This document shows, piece by piece, positions 17,724 through 26,351 of a DNA stretch of 64,000 nt (position 1 is the stretch's first letter; each line of letters begins with the position of its first letter). The notes below the pieces were generated by a model, which was not told where the DNA came from, searched no databases, and saw only the letters and a program-made list of their open reading frames with translations. The stretch covers positions 7,192,001 to 7,256,000 of the forward strand of contig NZ_CP144375.1 of NCBI RefSeq assembly GCF_043575855.1, in the 5' to 3' direction. The position numbers and the translations under genes were made by a program. Origin of the DNA: Kutzneria buriramensis (GTDB lineage Bacteria > Actinomycetota > Actinomycetes > Mycobacteriales > Pseudonocardiaceae).

Positions 17724-18134
17724 TCAACCGCGGAGCAGGGAGAAGCGGACGTGCCGGACCGGATTGTCCACATTGGTGTCGACCAGGCAGATCGACTGCC
17801 AGGTGCCCGTCGCCAGCCGGCCGGCGAGGACCGGAATCGTCGCGTACGGCGGAAGAAACGCAGGTAGCACGTGGTCCCGGCCGTGTCCTGGCGTGCCGTG
17901 ACGGTGTCGCCACGCCTCGTCACGCGGCAGCAGCCGGGACAGCGCCGTCAGCAGGTCGTCGTCGCTGCCCGCGCCGGTCTCCAGCACCGCGAGGCCGGCC
18001 GTCGCGTGTGGCACCCAGACGTGCAGCAACCCGTCCACGGCGCCTTCCTCGGCGAGAAATCGCTCGCAGTCCGCGGTCAGGTCGTACACGACCTCGGATG
18101 ATCCGGTCCTGATCTGAATTTCCACACTTCGCAC
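17724..18134 (-). CDS. YjbQ/UPF0047 family protein
   Basis: A 136-aa protein of the YjbQ family (in some annotations a secondary thiamine-phosphate synthase; biochemical role loosely defined). Family hallmarks: HVWVPHATAGLAVLETGAG, the HRHGTPGHGRDHVLPAF metal-binding histidines and GTWQSICLVD. GTG 18134 lies 7 nt behind a minus-strand TACGTT box (18147-18142), predicting a leaderless start; GTG 18125 is the alternative. Divergent from the aminotransferase gene, with 24 bp between starts. Confidence 0.88.
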   Translation of the reverse strand: MRSVEIQIRTGSSEVVYDLTADCERFLAEEGAVDGLLHVWVPHATAGLAVLETGAGSDDDLLTALSRLLPRDEAWRHRHGTPGHGRDHVLPAFLPPYATIPVLAGRLATGTWQSICLVDTNVDNPVRHVRFSLLRG

Positions 18135-18141
18135 ATGGTTG

Positions 18142-18151
18142 AACGTAGCGT
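18142..18151. promoter_or_regulatory. Interlocked divergent -10 boxes
   Basis: The 10-bp string AACGTAGCGT contains TACGTT (minus, 18147-18142) and TAGCGT (plus, 18146-18151). Each is exactly 7 nt from a GTG start (18134 and 18159). Both genes are therefore predicted to be leaderless and to share one melted region. Confidence 0.65.
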
Positions 18152-18158
18152 GTGATCC

Positions 18159-19178
18159 GTGCGCGAAGCCTTCGGACAGACCTTCGACATCCCGGCGGGC
18201 TATCTCAACACGGCAAGTATCGGTGTGCCACCGACCGTGGCCGCCGACGCGGTGGAGGCGGCGGTGCGGCGGTGGCGGCTCGGCGCGGACGTGCCGCCCG
18301 GCTTCGACGCCGACGTGGCCGCCGCGAGGGCGGCCTTCGCCGCGTTGGTCGGCGTGGACGCGGCCCAGGTGGCGATCGGGGCCAGCGCCTCCCAGCTGAT
18401 CGCGCTGGCCGCCGCGTCCGTGCCGGACGGCGCCCGGGTGCTCGTGCCGGACGGCGAGTTCACCAGCACGACCTTCCCGTTCGCGGCGCTGGGGCACCGG
18501 GGGATCAAGGTGACCGAGGTGCCGCTGGCCGAGGTCCCGGACGCGATGCGTGACCACGACGTGCTGGCCGCCAGCGTCGTGCAGTCCAGCGACGGGGCCG
18601 TGCTCGACCTCGACGCCGTGCGCCGCAACCGGGCCGGCGTCACCGTCGTGCTCGACGCCACCCAGGCCCTGGGCTGGCTGCCGGCCGACCTCGCCTGGGC
18701 CGACTACGTGGTCGCCGCCGGCTACAAGTGGCTGATGACGCCCCGTGGCGCGGCGTGGATGGCGCTTCACCCGGACGTGCTGGACCGGACCCTCCCGCTG
18801 GTCGCGAACTGGTACGCCGGCGAGGACCCCTGGCAGACCGTCTACGGCCTGCCGCTGCGACTGGCCGGCGACGCCCGTCGGCTCGACCTCTCGCCCGCCT
18901 GGTTCTCCCACGTCGGCGCGGCGGCCGTGCTGCCGTGGCTGGCGTCGCTGGACGTCGAGGCGGTCCGCCGGCACAACGTCGGCCTGGCCAACCTGTTCCT
19001 CGACCGGCTCGGCCTGCCGCCCGGTGAATCCGCCATCGTTTCCGTCGACGCGAATGCCACCCGATTGGCGCAGGCCGGTGTGCGGCATTCGGTCCGAGCC
19101 GGCCGCGTCCGGTTGTCGTTTGCCCTGAACAACACGGTCGACGACGTGGAACTGGCGGTCCGGTCGCTGCTCCGGTGA
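18159..19178 (+). CDS. Aminotransferase class V-fold PLP enzyme
   Basis: A 339-aa PLP-dependent enzyme of the class V (cysteine desulfurase-like / isopenicillin epimerase-like) group. It starts YLNTASIGVPP, typical for the group, and has VVLDATQALGW (cofactor Asp) and the Schiff-base lysine in AAGYKWLMTPRG (about K190). No conserved active-site Cys loop of a true desulfurase is obvious, so aminotransferase, lyase or epimerase chemistry is equally possible. Start GTG 18159 is predicted leaderless from TAGCGT. Divergently transcribed from yjbQ. Confidence 0.85.
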   Translation: MREAFGQTFDIPAGYLNTASIGVPPTVAADAVEAAVRRWRLGADVPPGFDADVAAARAAFAALVGVDAAQVAIGASASQLIALAAASVPDGARVLVPDGEFTSTTFPFAALGHRGIKVTEVPLAEVPDAMRDHDVLAASVVQSSDGAVLDLDAVRRNRAGVTVVLDATQALGWLPADLAWADYVVAAGYKWLMTPRGAAWMALHPDVLDRTLPLVANWYAGEDPWQTVYGLPLRLAGDARRLDLSPAWFSHVGAAAVLPWLASLDVEAVRRHNVGLANLFLDRLGLPPGESAIVSVDANATRLAQAGVRHSVRAGRVRLSFALNNTVDDVELAVRSLLR

Positions 19179-19225
19179 CGGATCGTGATGGGGTCGGCCG
19201 AATCGTGTCGCAATCGCTCACCCGT

Positions 19226-19231
19226 TACGGT
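19226..19231 (+). promoter_or_regulatory. -10 box for the anchored extracytoplasmic protein
   Basis: TACGGT ending 7 nt before GTG 19239; predicts a leaderless transcript and fixes the start. Confidence 0.5.
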
Positions 19232-19238
19232 GCTGGTT

Positions 19239-19955
19239 GTGTCGGAGTCGTATCCCCCTTCCGATCAGGCGACCTGGCGGACCAGTCCGATGACGGCCGG
19301 GCCGTCTGACACCTCGCCGTTCCAGCTGCCCCCGGAGTTCTACGACCCGGAGCCCAGCGGCGGCCCCCAGCCGCCCGACCGGCGCAACAAGCTGCTGCTC
19401 CAGGGCCTGGGTCTGGTCGGTGTCGCCGTGCTGTCGGGCCTGCTGTTCTGGGCCGTGCAGCCCTCGCACGTCGCCGGCGTCGCCGAGGCGCAGGCCCCGC
19501 AGGGCGTGGTCGCCGGCAAGTACACCTTCGTCCGGGTCGCCGGCCCCGCCACCGACGCCAACTGCGCGCAGCACGCCTTCGGCAAGACGCAGACGTTCCT
19601 CCAGACCCACCCGTGCCAGCAGCTGGTGCGGTCCCTGTACCGGACCACCACCAAGGACGGCACCGTCGCCGTGGTGTCGGTGGTCGACGTCAAGATGCCC
19701 AGCGCCGACGCCACCCAGCAGCTGCGGACGCTGACCAGCCAGGACAACACCGGCAACATCACCGACCTGCTCAAGGACGGCGGCGTGACGGCGACCGACA
19801 TGCCCACCACCGATCAGCTCCAGGACGGCGGCTACGCGTCCACCACCAACGGCGACGTCACCACCATCACGCTGTCGGCGTTCGTCGGCGCCCACCAGGA
19901 CAAGGCGGCGCTCAAGGACATCAGCACCGACGCCCTGGGCCTCACCGGCAAGTGA
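19239..19955 (+). CDS. Membrane-anchored extracytoplasmic protein of unknown function
   Basis: A 238-aa protein I do not recognise. An N-terminal Pro-rich cytoplasmic stretch (~45 residues, with SPFQLPPEFYDPEP) precedes one hydrophobic helix (LLLQGLGLVGVAVLSGLLFW) and a ~165-residue outside domain. That domain has two Cys (DANCAQHAFG and THPCQQLVRSLYR) that could form a disulfide, and a beta-rich VAVVSVVDVKM region; it resembles actinobacterial anchored proteins of unknown role. Start GTG 19239 chosen from the -10 at 19226. Ends at inverted repeat B copy 2. Confidence 0.75.
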   Translation: MSESYPPSDQATWRTSPMTAGPSDTSPFQLPPEFYDPEPSGGPQPPDRRNKLLLQGLGLVGVAVLSGLLFWAVQPSHVAGVAEAQAPQGVVAGKYTFVRVAGPATDANCAQHAFGKTQTFLQTHPCQQLVRSLYRTTTKDGTVAVVSVVDVKMPSADATQQLRTLTSQDNTGNITDLLKDGGVTATDMPTTDQLQDGGYASTTNGDVTTITLSAFVGAHQDKAALKDISTDALGLTGK

Positions 19956-19958
19956 CCC

Positions 19959-20021
19959 CCAATGCAGGGAAGGACGCCTTACCTGCGTCCAATGCGGGTA
20001 AGGCGTCCTTCCCTGCATTGG
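19959..20021. repeat. Inverted repeat family B, copy 2 (bidirectional terminator)
   Basis: 63-bp palindrome with 25-bp perfect arms starting CCAATGCAGGGAAGGACG. Lies between convergent genes ending at 19955 and 20027. Shares the GCAGGGAAGGACGCCTT core with copy 1. Confidence 0.85.
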
Positions 20022-20026
20022 ACGGG

Positions 20027-20476
20027 TCAGGCGGGCTGGCCGGGGAGCGGGGGCGTCGCCGGGGTCTGGCCGCCGGACTGCCGCCAGGTCATGGCCCGCA
20101 CGGCGCCGTCGGTGAGGGCGGCCAGCGCCGTCTTCCGGATCCCGGCGTCCGCCGTGTACTCGAGCACCGACCGCCACGCCGACACCACGTCGGTCTCGGC
20201 CGCCACCAGCAGCACGAACGCCGACGAGGCGTTGGTCAGCGGCTGCGGCACGCTGTAGCCGGGCTCGGCCGGCTTCGGCGTCGCGCCGGCCTTCTGGAGG
20301 GTGGCGGTCACCGCGTCCCGGCGGACGGTGTGGGCCTCGGCGCCCTTGGTCAGCGCGGCGTCGGAGGCGGCCGGCAGGTAGGCGCCGGCCAGCCCGTACG
20401 CCCAGATCGCGGCGTGCTCGGCGGCCAGCGCTCGTTGGAGGGCGTCGACGGTCTCGGTCGGCACGGGGGAGGTCAC
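20027..20476 (-). CDS. DUF4439 ferritin-like protein
   Basis: A 149-aa, mostly helical protein of the DUF4439 family, related to ferritin-like four-helix bundles. Visible: LQRALAAEHAAIWAYGLAGAYL (Glu/His of helix 1), AHTVRRDAVTATL and ETDVVSAWRSVLEYTADAG. Iron binding is suggested by the fold but not shown. GTG 20476 overlaps the stop of the lipoprotein gene by four bases (GTGA). In M. tuberculosis the Rv2844-type gene also precedes the rimP-nusA operon. Confidence 0.85.
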   Translation of the reverse strand: MTSPVPTETVDALQRALAAEHAAIWAYGLAGAYLPAASDAALTKGAEAHTVRRDAVTATLQKAGATPKPAEPGYSVPQPLTNASSAFVLLVAAETDVVSAWRSVLEYTADAGIRKTALAALTDGAVRAMTWRQSGGQTPATPPLPGQPA

Positions 20477-20958
20477 GACAGCAGCTCCTTCAGGCACGCG
20501 CAGCCGGCGACGACGGAGCCGACCAGCCCGGCGCGGTAGCCGGGCGCGTTCAGCGCCACCCGGGTGGCCTGCTCCACGGCGGATCCCAGCGAGGCCGTCA
20601 GGCCGGCGACGGCGGCGGCCTGATCCGGGTAGGTCTTGCCCTGCGGCGGGCTCGACGGCGTGGTCGACGCGGAGGTCGACGGCGGCGGTGTGGCGCGGTC
20701 GATCTCCTTGCGCAGCGCGACGGCCTGCGCCTCCCGGTTGGTGGCGACGAGCTGGAACTTGGCCGCCAGCGCGGGGTACGCGGCGACCAGCCCGCGGGCG
20801 GTCGCGGCGTCCGCGGCGGCGGCGTCCGCGAGCGCTGCCAGCGGGTCCGGTGGCGGCGGGGCGGGCGGCTGCGTGGTGCACGCGGCGACGGCCGGCGCGG
20901 CGACGGCCGCGAGCGCGGCGAGCCGCAACAGGGCCCGGCGGCCGAGCAGAGGGGTCAC
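20473..20958 (-). CDS. Lipoprotein of unknown function upstream of DUF4439
   Basis: A 161-aa exported lipoprotein. A twin-arginine-like RRALLRLAAL start, hydrophobic region, and lipobox VAAC (about residue 24-27) are clear; a Pro-rich linker follows. The mature region is Ala-rich and helical, with a low-complexity SSTTPSS-type Pro/Ser/Thr segment (about 92-107). Translationally coupled with the DUF4439 gene. Start GTG 20958. No enzymatic motif seen; co-expression suggests a joint envelope role, perhaps metal or redox related, which is only inference. Confidence 0.8.
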   Translation of the reverse strand: MTPLLGRRALLRLAALAAVAAPAVAACTTQPPAPPPPDPLAALADAAAADAATARGLVAAYPALAAKFQLVATNREAQAVALRKEIDRATPPPSTSASTTPSSPPQGKTYPDQAAAVAGLTASLGSAVEQATRVALNAPGYRAGLVGSVVAGCACLKELLS

Positions 20959-21028
20959 GGTGAGTCATCTTGCCAGCAACACCCGACCCACTCCGGTCCA
21001 CGTGCGTCTGGACGGCTCAGTGACGAGA

Positions 21029-21034
21029 TACGCT
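21029..21034 (+). promoter_or_regulatory. -10 box of the rimP-nusA-ylxR-infB transcription unit
   Basis: TACGCT about 90 nt before the rimP GTG, in the gap that is divergent from the lipoprotein gene. Confidence 0.45.
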
Positions 21035-21044
21035 TGGCGACCAC

Positions 21045-21067
21045 GACCGGCGACGCTATCGCCGGTC
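21045..21067 (+). promoter_or_regulatory. Leader hairpin of the rimP-nusA operon
   Basis: Perfect 9-bp arms GACCGGCGA and TCGCCGGTC with a 5-nt loop, about 57 nt before rimP. Could be an attenuator or RNA-binding site; no U-run follows. Confidence 0.55.
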
Positions 21068-21124
21068 GATGTCGTCACGTCCGCGTGGCGGCAGGCAGGA
21101 ACTGCGACGCAGGGGAGTGAGAAC

Positions 21125-21646
21125 GTGTCCAGCGCGCCGCGCGGGGAGATAACCGCGCAGCTCGAACCGGTCGTCCGGGAGGCCGTCTCGGCGATCGGCT
21201 TCGATCTCGAGCTGCTCGACGTGCAGCAGGCTGGGCGTCGCCGACTGGTCAAGGTGGTCGTCGACGGCGAGGAGGGCGTCGGCCTCGACGAGATCGCCGA
21301 GGCCAGCCGCGTCGTGGCCGCCGCGCTCGACGAGCACGACCACGTGCTCGCGGGCCCGTACACGCTCGAGGTGACCTCGCCCGGCCTGGACCGGCCGCTG
21401 ACCGCGCCCCGCCACTGGCGGCGCGCGAAGTTCCGGCTGGTCAAGGTGCGCCAGACCGACGGGGACGAGTTCCTCGGCCGGGTCGGCCGGGTCACCGACG
21501 AGACCGTCCAGCTGCTGGTCGCCGGCCAGCTGCGGGAGGTCGCCCACGGGTCCGTGGAGCGGGCCGTGGTGGAAGTGGAGTTCCGGCAGCCGCCGGTCGA
21601 GGAGTTGGCGCTGTTGGAGCGCGGCTGTCAGGAGGAGTCCGAATGA
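21125..21646 (+). CDS. rimP: Ribosome maturation factor RimP
   Basis: A 173-aa 30S assembly factor. N-terminal domain has the EVSAIGFDLELLDV-like core (here EAVSAIGFDLELLDVQQ) and VVVDGEEGVGLDEI; the SPGLDRPL signature and the C-terminal SH3-like barrel (FRLVKVRQTDGDEFLGRVG) are present. Start GTG 21125 follows a GGGGAGTGAG Shine-Dalgarno region. Overlaps nusA by four bases. Length is normal; acidic Glu-rich tail is typical of actinobacteria. Confidence 0.95.
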   Translation: MSSAPRGEITAQLEPVVREAVSAIGFDLELLDVQQAGRRRLVKVVVDGEEGVGLDEIAEASRVVAAALDEHDHVLAGPYTLEVTSPGLDRPLTAPRHWRRAKFRLVKVRQTDGDEFLGRVGRVTDETVQLLVAGQLREVAHGSVERAVVEVEFRQPPVEELALLERGCQEESE

Positions 21647-22656
21647 ACGTCGACATCGCCGCCCTCCGGGCGATCGAACGGGACAAGGACATCCCCTTCG
21701 AGACCGTCATCGAGGCCATCGAGACCGCGCTGCTGACGGCGTACAAGCACACCGACGGCCACATCGCGCACGCCCGGGTGGACATCGACCGCAAGACCGG
21801 CGTGGTCCGCGTGCTGGCCCAGGACATCGGCCCGGACGGCGTGGTCAACGAGGAGTGGGACGACACCCCCGAGGGGTTCGGCCGCATCGCCGCCACCACC
21901 GCCCGCCAGGTCATCCTCCAGCGCCTGCGCGACGCCGAGCACGAGCGCACCTTCGGCGAGTTCGCGGCCAAGGAGGGCGAGATCATCGCCGGCGTCGTGC
22001 AGCGCGACGCCCGCGCCAACTCGCGCGGCATGGTGGTGGTCCAGGTGGGTGACACCGAGGGCGTGCTGCCGCCGGCCGAGCAGGTGCCCGGCGAGCGCTA
22101 CGAGCACGGCGAGCGGATCAAGTGCTACGTGGTCGGCGTGTCCCGGGGCGCCCGCGGCCCGCAGATCACGCTGTCCCGCACCCACCCGAACCTGGTGCGC
22201 CGGCTGTTCGCGCTGGAGGTGCCCGAGATCGCCGACGGCACCGTGGAGATCCCGGCGGTGGCACGTGAGGCGGGTCACCGTTCCAAGATCGCGGTGCGGT
22301 CCACGGTGGCCGGCGTGAACGCCAAGGGCGCCTGCATCGGCCCGATGGGCGCGCGCGTGCGCAACGTGATGAGCGAGCTGGCCGGCGAGAAGATCGACAT
22401 CATCGACTTCTCCGAGGACTCGGCCACCTTCGTCGGGAATGCCTTGTCCCCGGCCAAGGTTGTGTCCGTGCGGGTGCTCGACGAGCGGGCCAAGACGGCG
22501 CGCGTGGTGGTGCCGGACTTCCAGCTCTCCCTGGCCATCGGCAAGGAGGGCCAGAACGCCCGGCTCGCGGCCCGGCTGACCGGCTGGCGCATCGACATCC
22601 GCAGCGACGCCGAGGTGGTCGCGCCGACCGGTCCGGTATCCGGTTCGGCAGAGTGA
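21643..22656 (+). CDS. nusA: Transcription termination/antitermination factor NusA
   Basis: A 337-aa NusA of the short actinobacterial type. Order: N-terminal RNA polymerase-binding domain (MNVDIAALRAIERDKDIPF start), S1 domain (about 125-200, EGEIIAGVVQRDARANSRGMVVV), KH1 (RSTVAGVNAKGACIGPMGAR) and KH2 (LAIGKEGQNARLAARLTGW). It modulates pausing, termination and rRNA antitermination. ATG 21643 overlaps the rimP stop (ATGA). No C-terminal acidic repeats, as expected outside proteobacteria. Confidence 0.97.
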   Translation: MNVDIAALRAIERDKDIPFETVIEAIETALLTAYKHTDGHIAHARVDIDRKTGVVRVLAQDIGPDGVVNEEWDDTPEGFGRIAATTARQVILQRLRDAEHERTFGEFAAKEGEIIAGVVQRDARANSRGMVVVQVGDTEGVLPPAEQVPGERYEHGERIKCYVVGVSRGARGPQITLSRTHPNLVRRLFALEVPEIADGTVEIPAVAREAGHRSKIAVRSTVAGVNAKGACIGPMGARVRNVMSELAGEKIDIIDFSEDSATFVGNALSPAKVVSVRVLDERAKTARVVVPDFQLSLAIGKEGQNARLAARLTGWRIDIRSDAEVVAPTGPVSGSAE

Positions 22657-22678
22657 GCCCGAGGGGATAGAATCTTCG

Positions 22679-23002
22679 GTGGTTCGTCGTCAAGAACCGG
22701 CACCCCTGACCACCGGCCCCGTCCGGACGTGTGTGGGATGCCGCGCCAGGGCGTCGGACTCCGAGCTGCTGCGCGCGGTGGTCAGGGACGAGACCGTGGT
22801 CCCGGACCCGAGGCGCAGGCTGCCCGGCCGGGGCGCGTGGTTGCATCCCGATCCGGCGTGCCTGCGTGCCGCCGAGCGACGTCGGGCGTTCCCGCGGGCC
22901 CTCCGGGTCCAGGGGCCGCTCGATCTCGCGGTCCTGACCGCTCACGTCGAGTCGGTGCAGCTGGGGAAGACGTCGCAGGAGCCCCCTGCGGCGGATGAGT
23001 AG
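22679..23002 (+). CDS. ylxR: YlxR family (DUF448) protein
   Basis: A 107-aa basic RNA/DNA-associated protein found between nusA and infB throughout bacteria; YlxR family members are reported to affect RNase P or transcription. Hallmarks: RTCVGCRAR near the start and the PGRGAWLHPDPACL motif. Start GTG 22679; a TAGAAT box ends 5 nt upstream (22668-22673), so an internal, nearly leaderless promoter inside the operon is possible. Confidence 0.92.
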   Translation: MVRRQEPAPLTTGPVRTCVGCRARASDSELLRAVVRDETVVPDPRRRLPGRGAWLHPDPACLRAAERRRAFPRALRVQGPLDLAVLTAHVESVQLGKTSQEPPAADE

Positions 23003-23115
23003 AGGAAGCAGGTCGACCCGTCATGAGTCAGCCGTGAAGCTGAAGACATGATCGCGCGACGATAGGACGAGGTCGAGCGGGCTGTTGCCGCCGGCCTCCC
23101 TAGACGAGGAGAGCA

Positions 23116-26100
23116 GTGGCAGGCAAGGCCCGAGTGCACGAGCTCGCGAAGGAGCTCGGCGTCACGAGCAAGGAAGTGCTCAACAAGCTCGCCGAACAGG
23201 GCGAGTACGTGAAGTCCGCGTCCTCCACGGTCGAGGCCCCGGTGGCCCGACGGCTGCGGGACGCCTACGAGAAGGGCGGCGCCAAGCCCAGGGGCGGCGC
23301 CCCGAAGCCCGGCCCGCGTCCGGGACCGCCGGCGGCGAAGCCCGCTCCGGAGCCCGCCGCGACCGGTTCCGCGCCGCAGGGCGGATCCGCCCCCAAGCCG
23401 GCCGGCGCCCCCGGCCAGCGTCCCCCCATGCCCGGCCCGCGTCCGGGTCCGCGCCCCAGCCCCAAGCCGGCGGAGACCCCGGCCGCCGCGGCGGCCGCTC
23501 CGGCCGAGACCGCCCAGGCCCCGGCTCCGCAGGCTCCGAAGCCGCCTACGCAGCCGCAGCTGTCCAGCCCGGCCCCCGCGCCGGCGCCGCAGCAGCAGCG
23601 TCCCCAGCCGTCGCAGCAGGCCCCGGCCGCCGCGTCGGCCGGTCAGCAGGCGCCGTCCCGGCCGCAGTCCCAGGGCCAGGGCAACCGTCCCGGCCCGCGT
23701 CCCGGCCCCCGGCAGCAGCCGCAGCAGGACGGCGGCGCCACGGTGCCGCCGCGCCAGCAGGGCCCCAAGCCCGGCCCGCGCGCGCCGCGTCCCGGCAACA
23801 ACCCCTTCGGCGTGGGCTCCAACGCGCCCGCGCCGCGTCCCAGCGGGCCCCGTCCGGGCCCGCCCGCCCAGGGCGGCGGCGACCGGCCGCGTCCCGGTGA
23901 CGGCCGGCCCGACCGCGCCCCGCGCGGCGACCGTCCGTCCGGCGACCGCGGCGGCGATCGCGGTCCCCGCCCGACCCCGGGCAACATGCCGCCTCGGCCC
24001 AACCCGGGCATGATGCCGCCCCGACCGGCCCGGCCGGCCGGTGGTGGCGGCCGCTCCGGCGGTCCCGGTGGTGGCGGCGGCCGCGGTCCCGGTGGGGGCG
24101 GCGGTGGCGGTGGCTTCCGTGGCGGTCCCGGTGGGGGCGGCGGCGGTGGCGGTTTCCGTGGCGGCCCTGGTGGCGGCGGCGGTGGCGGCGGTTTCCGTGG
24201 CGGTCCCGGTGGGGGCGGCGGCGGTGGCGGTGGCTTCCGTCCCGGCGGCGGTGGCGGCGGTGGCGGTGGCTTCCGTCCGGGTGGTGGCGGCGGCGGTGCC
24301 GGCGCTCCGGCCGGTGGTGGCGGCGGCTTCCGCGGTGGCGGCGGTCGTCCGGGTGGTCCCGGCGGTCGCGGCGGCGCCGCGGGTGCGTTCGGCCGTCCCG
24401 GTGGTCCCGCGCGCCGTGGTCGCAAGTCGAAGCGCCAGAAGCGCCAAGAGTTCGACAACATGCAGGCGCCCAGCGTCGGCGGCGTCCGTCTGCCCAAGGG
24501 CAACGGCGAGGCCATCCGGCTGCCGCGCGGCGCGTCGCTGACCGACTTCGCGGAGAAGATCAACGCGAACCCGGCGGCGTTGGTGCAGGTGCTGTTCCAC
24601 CTCGGTGAGATGGTCACCGCGACCCAGTCCGTCTCCGACGAGATCCTGGAGCTCCTGGGCTCGGAGATGAACTACGTGGTCAACGTGGTCTCCCCCGAGG
24701 AGGAGGACCGCGAGCTGCTGGAGACCTTCGACATCACCTACGGCGAGGACGCCGGTGGCGAGGACGACCTCGTGATCCGGCCGCCGGTGGTGACCGTCAT
24801 GGGTCACGTCGACCACGGTAAGACCCGACTGCTGGACACGATCCGCAAGGCGAACGTGCACGAGGGCGAGGCCGGCGGCATCACCCAGCACATCGGCGCC
24901 TACCAGGTCGAGACCTCGCTGGAGGGCAAGCCGCGGCTGATCACCTTCATCGACACCCCGGGTCACGAGGCGTTCACCGCCATGCGTGCCCGTGGCGCCA
25001 ACTCCACCGACATCGCGGTCATCGTCGTCGCCGCTGACGACGGCGTGATGCCGCAGACGGTGGAGGCGATCAACCACGCCCAGGCGGCCGGCGCGCCGAT
25101 CGTGGTCGCGGTGAACAAGATCGACAAGGAAGGCGCGAACCCGCAGAAGATCCGCCAGCAGCTGACCGAGTACAACCTGGTGGCCGAGGAGTACGGCGGC
25201 GACACCATGTTCGTCGACATCTCGGCCAAGCAGGGTCTGCACATCGACCAGCTGCTGGAGGCGATCCTGCTGACCGCGGACGCCGCGCTCGACCTGCGGG
25301 CCAACCCGAACATGGAGGCCCAGGGCGTCGCGATCGAGGCGCACCTGGACCGCGGTCGCGGCCCGGTGGCCACGGTGCTGGTGCAGCGCGGCACGCTGCG
25401 GGTGGGCGACTCGATCGTCGCCGGCGACGCCTACGGGCGCGTCCGGCGCATGGTCGACGAGCACAACGAGGACGTCATCGAGGCGATGCCGTCCCGTCCT
25501 GTGCAGGTGATCGGTCTGACCTCGGTGCCCGGGGCCGGCGACACCTTCCTGGTCGTGGACGAGGACCGGGTGGCCCGGCAGATCGCCGAGCGCCGCCAGG
25601 CCCGCACCCGCAACGCCCTCAACGCGTCCCGCCGCAAGCGCGTCAGCCTGGAGGACCTGGACGCCGCGCTGAAGGAGACCAGCCAGCTCAACCTGGTCAT
25701 CAAGGGCGACAACTCCGGCACCGTCGAGGCGCTGGAGTCCGCGTTGATGAACATCGAGGTCGGCGACGACGTCGAGCTGCACGTGGTGCACCGCGGCGTC
25801 GGTGGTGTCACGGAGAGCGACATCAACCTCGCCACCGCGACGGACAACACCATCGTCCTGGGCTTCAACGTCCGGGCCGAGGGCCGGGCCACGGAACTCG
25901 CCAACCGCGAGGGCGTCGAGGTCCGCTACTACACGGTCATCTACCAGGCGATCGACGAGATCGAGCAGGCCCTCAAGGGCTTGCTCAAGCCGGAGTACGA
26001 GGAGGTGCAGCTCGGCCGGGCCGAGGTGCGCGACGTCTTCAAGTCCTCCAAGGTCGGCACGATCGCGGGCTGCCTGGTGATGTCCGGCGAGCTCAAGCGC

Positions 26101-26298
26101 AACTCGAAGGCGCGCCTGATCCGCGACAACGTCGTGATCCAGGAGAGCCTGACCCTCACCTCGCTGCGTCGCTTCAAGGACGACGTGACCGAGGTCCGCG
26201 AGGGCTTCGAGTGCGGTCTCACCCTCGGCAACTACGGCGACCTGCGGGTCGGCGACACCGTCGAGACGTACGAGATGCGGGAGAAGCCCCGCAACTGA
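23116..26298 (+). CDS. infB: Translation initiation factor IF-2
   Basis: A 1060-aa GTPase that places initiator tRNA on the 30S subunit. N-terminal IF2_N helix domain (about 1-52), a ~380-residue Pro/Ala/Gly disordered region, a second IF2_N-type segment (about 455-540), then the G domain with GHVDHGKTRLL (562-572), DTPGHEAF (about 613) and NKID (about 666), and C-terminal domains II-IV ending EMREKPRN. The linker holds tandem 13-residue GGPGGGGGGGGFR units (about 331-400), unusually long even for actinobacteria. Start GTG 23116 with GAGGAGAG upstream. Confidence 0.97.
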   Translation: MAGKARVHELAKELGVTSKEVLNKLAEQGEYVKSASSTVEAPVARRLRDAYEKGGAKPRGGAPKPGPRPGPPAAKPAPEPAATGSAPQGGSAPKPAGAPGQRPPMPGPRPGPRPSPKPAETPAAAAAAPAETAQAPAPQAPKPPTQPQLSSPAPAPAPQQQRPQPSQQAPAAASAGQQAPSRPQSQGQGNRPGPRPGPRQQPQQDGGATVPPRQQGPKPGPRAPRPGNNPFGVGSNAPAPRPSGPRPGPPAQGGGDRPRPGDGRPDRAPRGDRPSGDRGGDRGPRPTPGNMPPRPNPGMMPPRPARPAGGGGRSGGPGGGGGRGPGGGGGGGGFRGGPGGGGGGGGFRGGPGGGGGGGGFRGGPGGGGGGGGGFRPGGGGGGGGGFRPGGGGGGAGAPAGGGGGFRGGGGRPGGPGGRGGAAGAFGRPGGPARRGRKSKRQKRQEFDNMQAPSVGGVRLPKGNGEAIRLPRGASLTDFAEKINANPAALVQVLFHLGEMVTATQSVSDEILELLGSEMNYVVNVVSPEEEDRELLETFDITYGEDAGGEDDLVIRPPVVTVMGHVDHGKTRLLDTIRKANVHEGEAGGITQHIGAYQVETSLEGKPRLITFIDTPGHEAFTAMRARGANSTDIAVIVVAADDGVMPQTVEAINHAQAAGAPIVVAVNKIDKEGANPQKIRQQLTEYNLVAEEYGGDTMFVDISAKQGLHIDQLLEAILLTADAALDLRANPNMEAQGVAIEAHLDRGRGPVATVLVQRGTLRVGDSIVAGDAYGRVRRMVDEHNEDVIEAMPSRPVQVIGLTSVPGAGDTFLVVDEDRVARQIAERRQARTRNALNASRRKRVSLEDLDAALKETSQLNLVIKGDNSGTVEALESALMNIEVGDDVELHVVHRGVGGVTESDINLATATDNTIVLGFNVRAEGRATELANREGVEVRYYTVIYQAIDEIEQALKGLLKPEYEEVQLGRAEVRDVFKSSKVGTIAGCLVMSGELKRNSKARLIRDNVVIQESLTLTSLRRFKDDVTEVREGFECGLTLGNYGDLRVGDTVETYEMREKPRN
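24080..24300 (+). repeat. Glycine-codon tandem repeat in infB
   Basis: Three to four near-identical 39-bp units encode GGPGGGGGGGGFR. The units keep the reading frame; copy-number slippage would change length by multiples of 13 residues. Confidence 0.8.
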
Positions 26299-26311
26299 AC
26301 AAGTGGCGCCC

Positions 26312-26338
26312 GCGGGGCCGGCTCTCGGCCGGCCCCGC
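26312..26338 (+). terminator. GC hairpin downstream of infB
   Basis: 10-bp arms GCGGGGCCGG and CCGGCCCCGC with a 7-nt loop, 14 nt after the infB stop and before the DUF503 gene. No T-run, so possibly partial termination. Confidence 0.55.
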
Positions 26339-26351
26339 TGGGCGTCCGCCC

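Noticed and set aside
18135..19088. Extension of the YjbQ frame through the aminotransferase gene
   Set aside because: Antisense to a clear PLP enzyme; promoter and GTG at 18134 explain the start.
8816..20021. Family B palindromes as CRISPR repeats
   Set aside because: Copies are single, kilobases apart, with no spacers and no cas genes.
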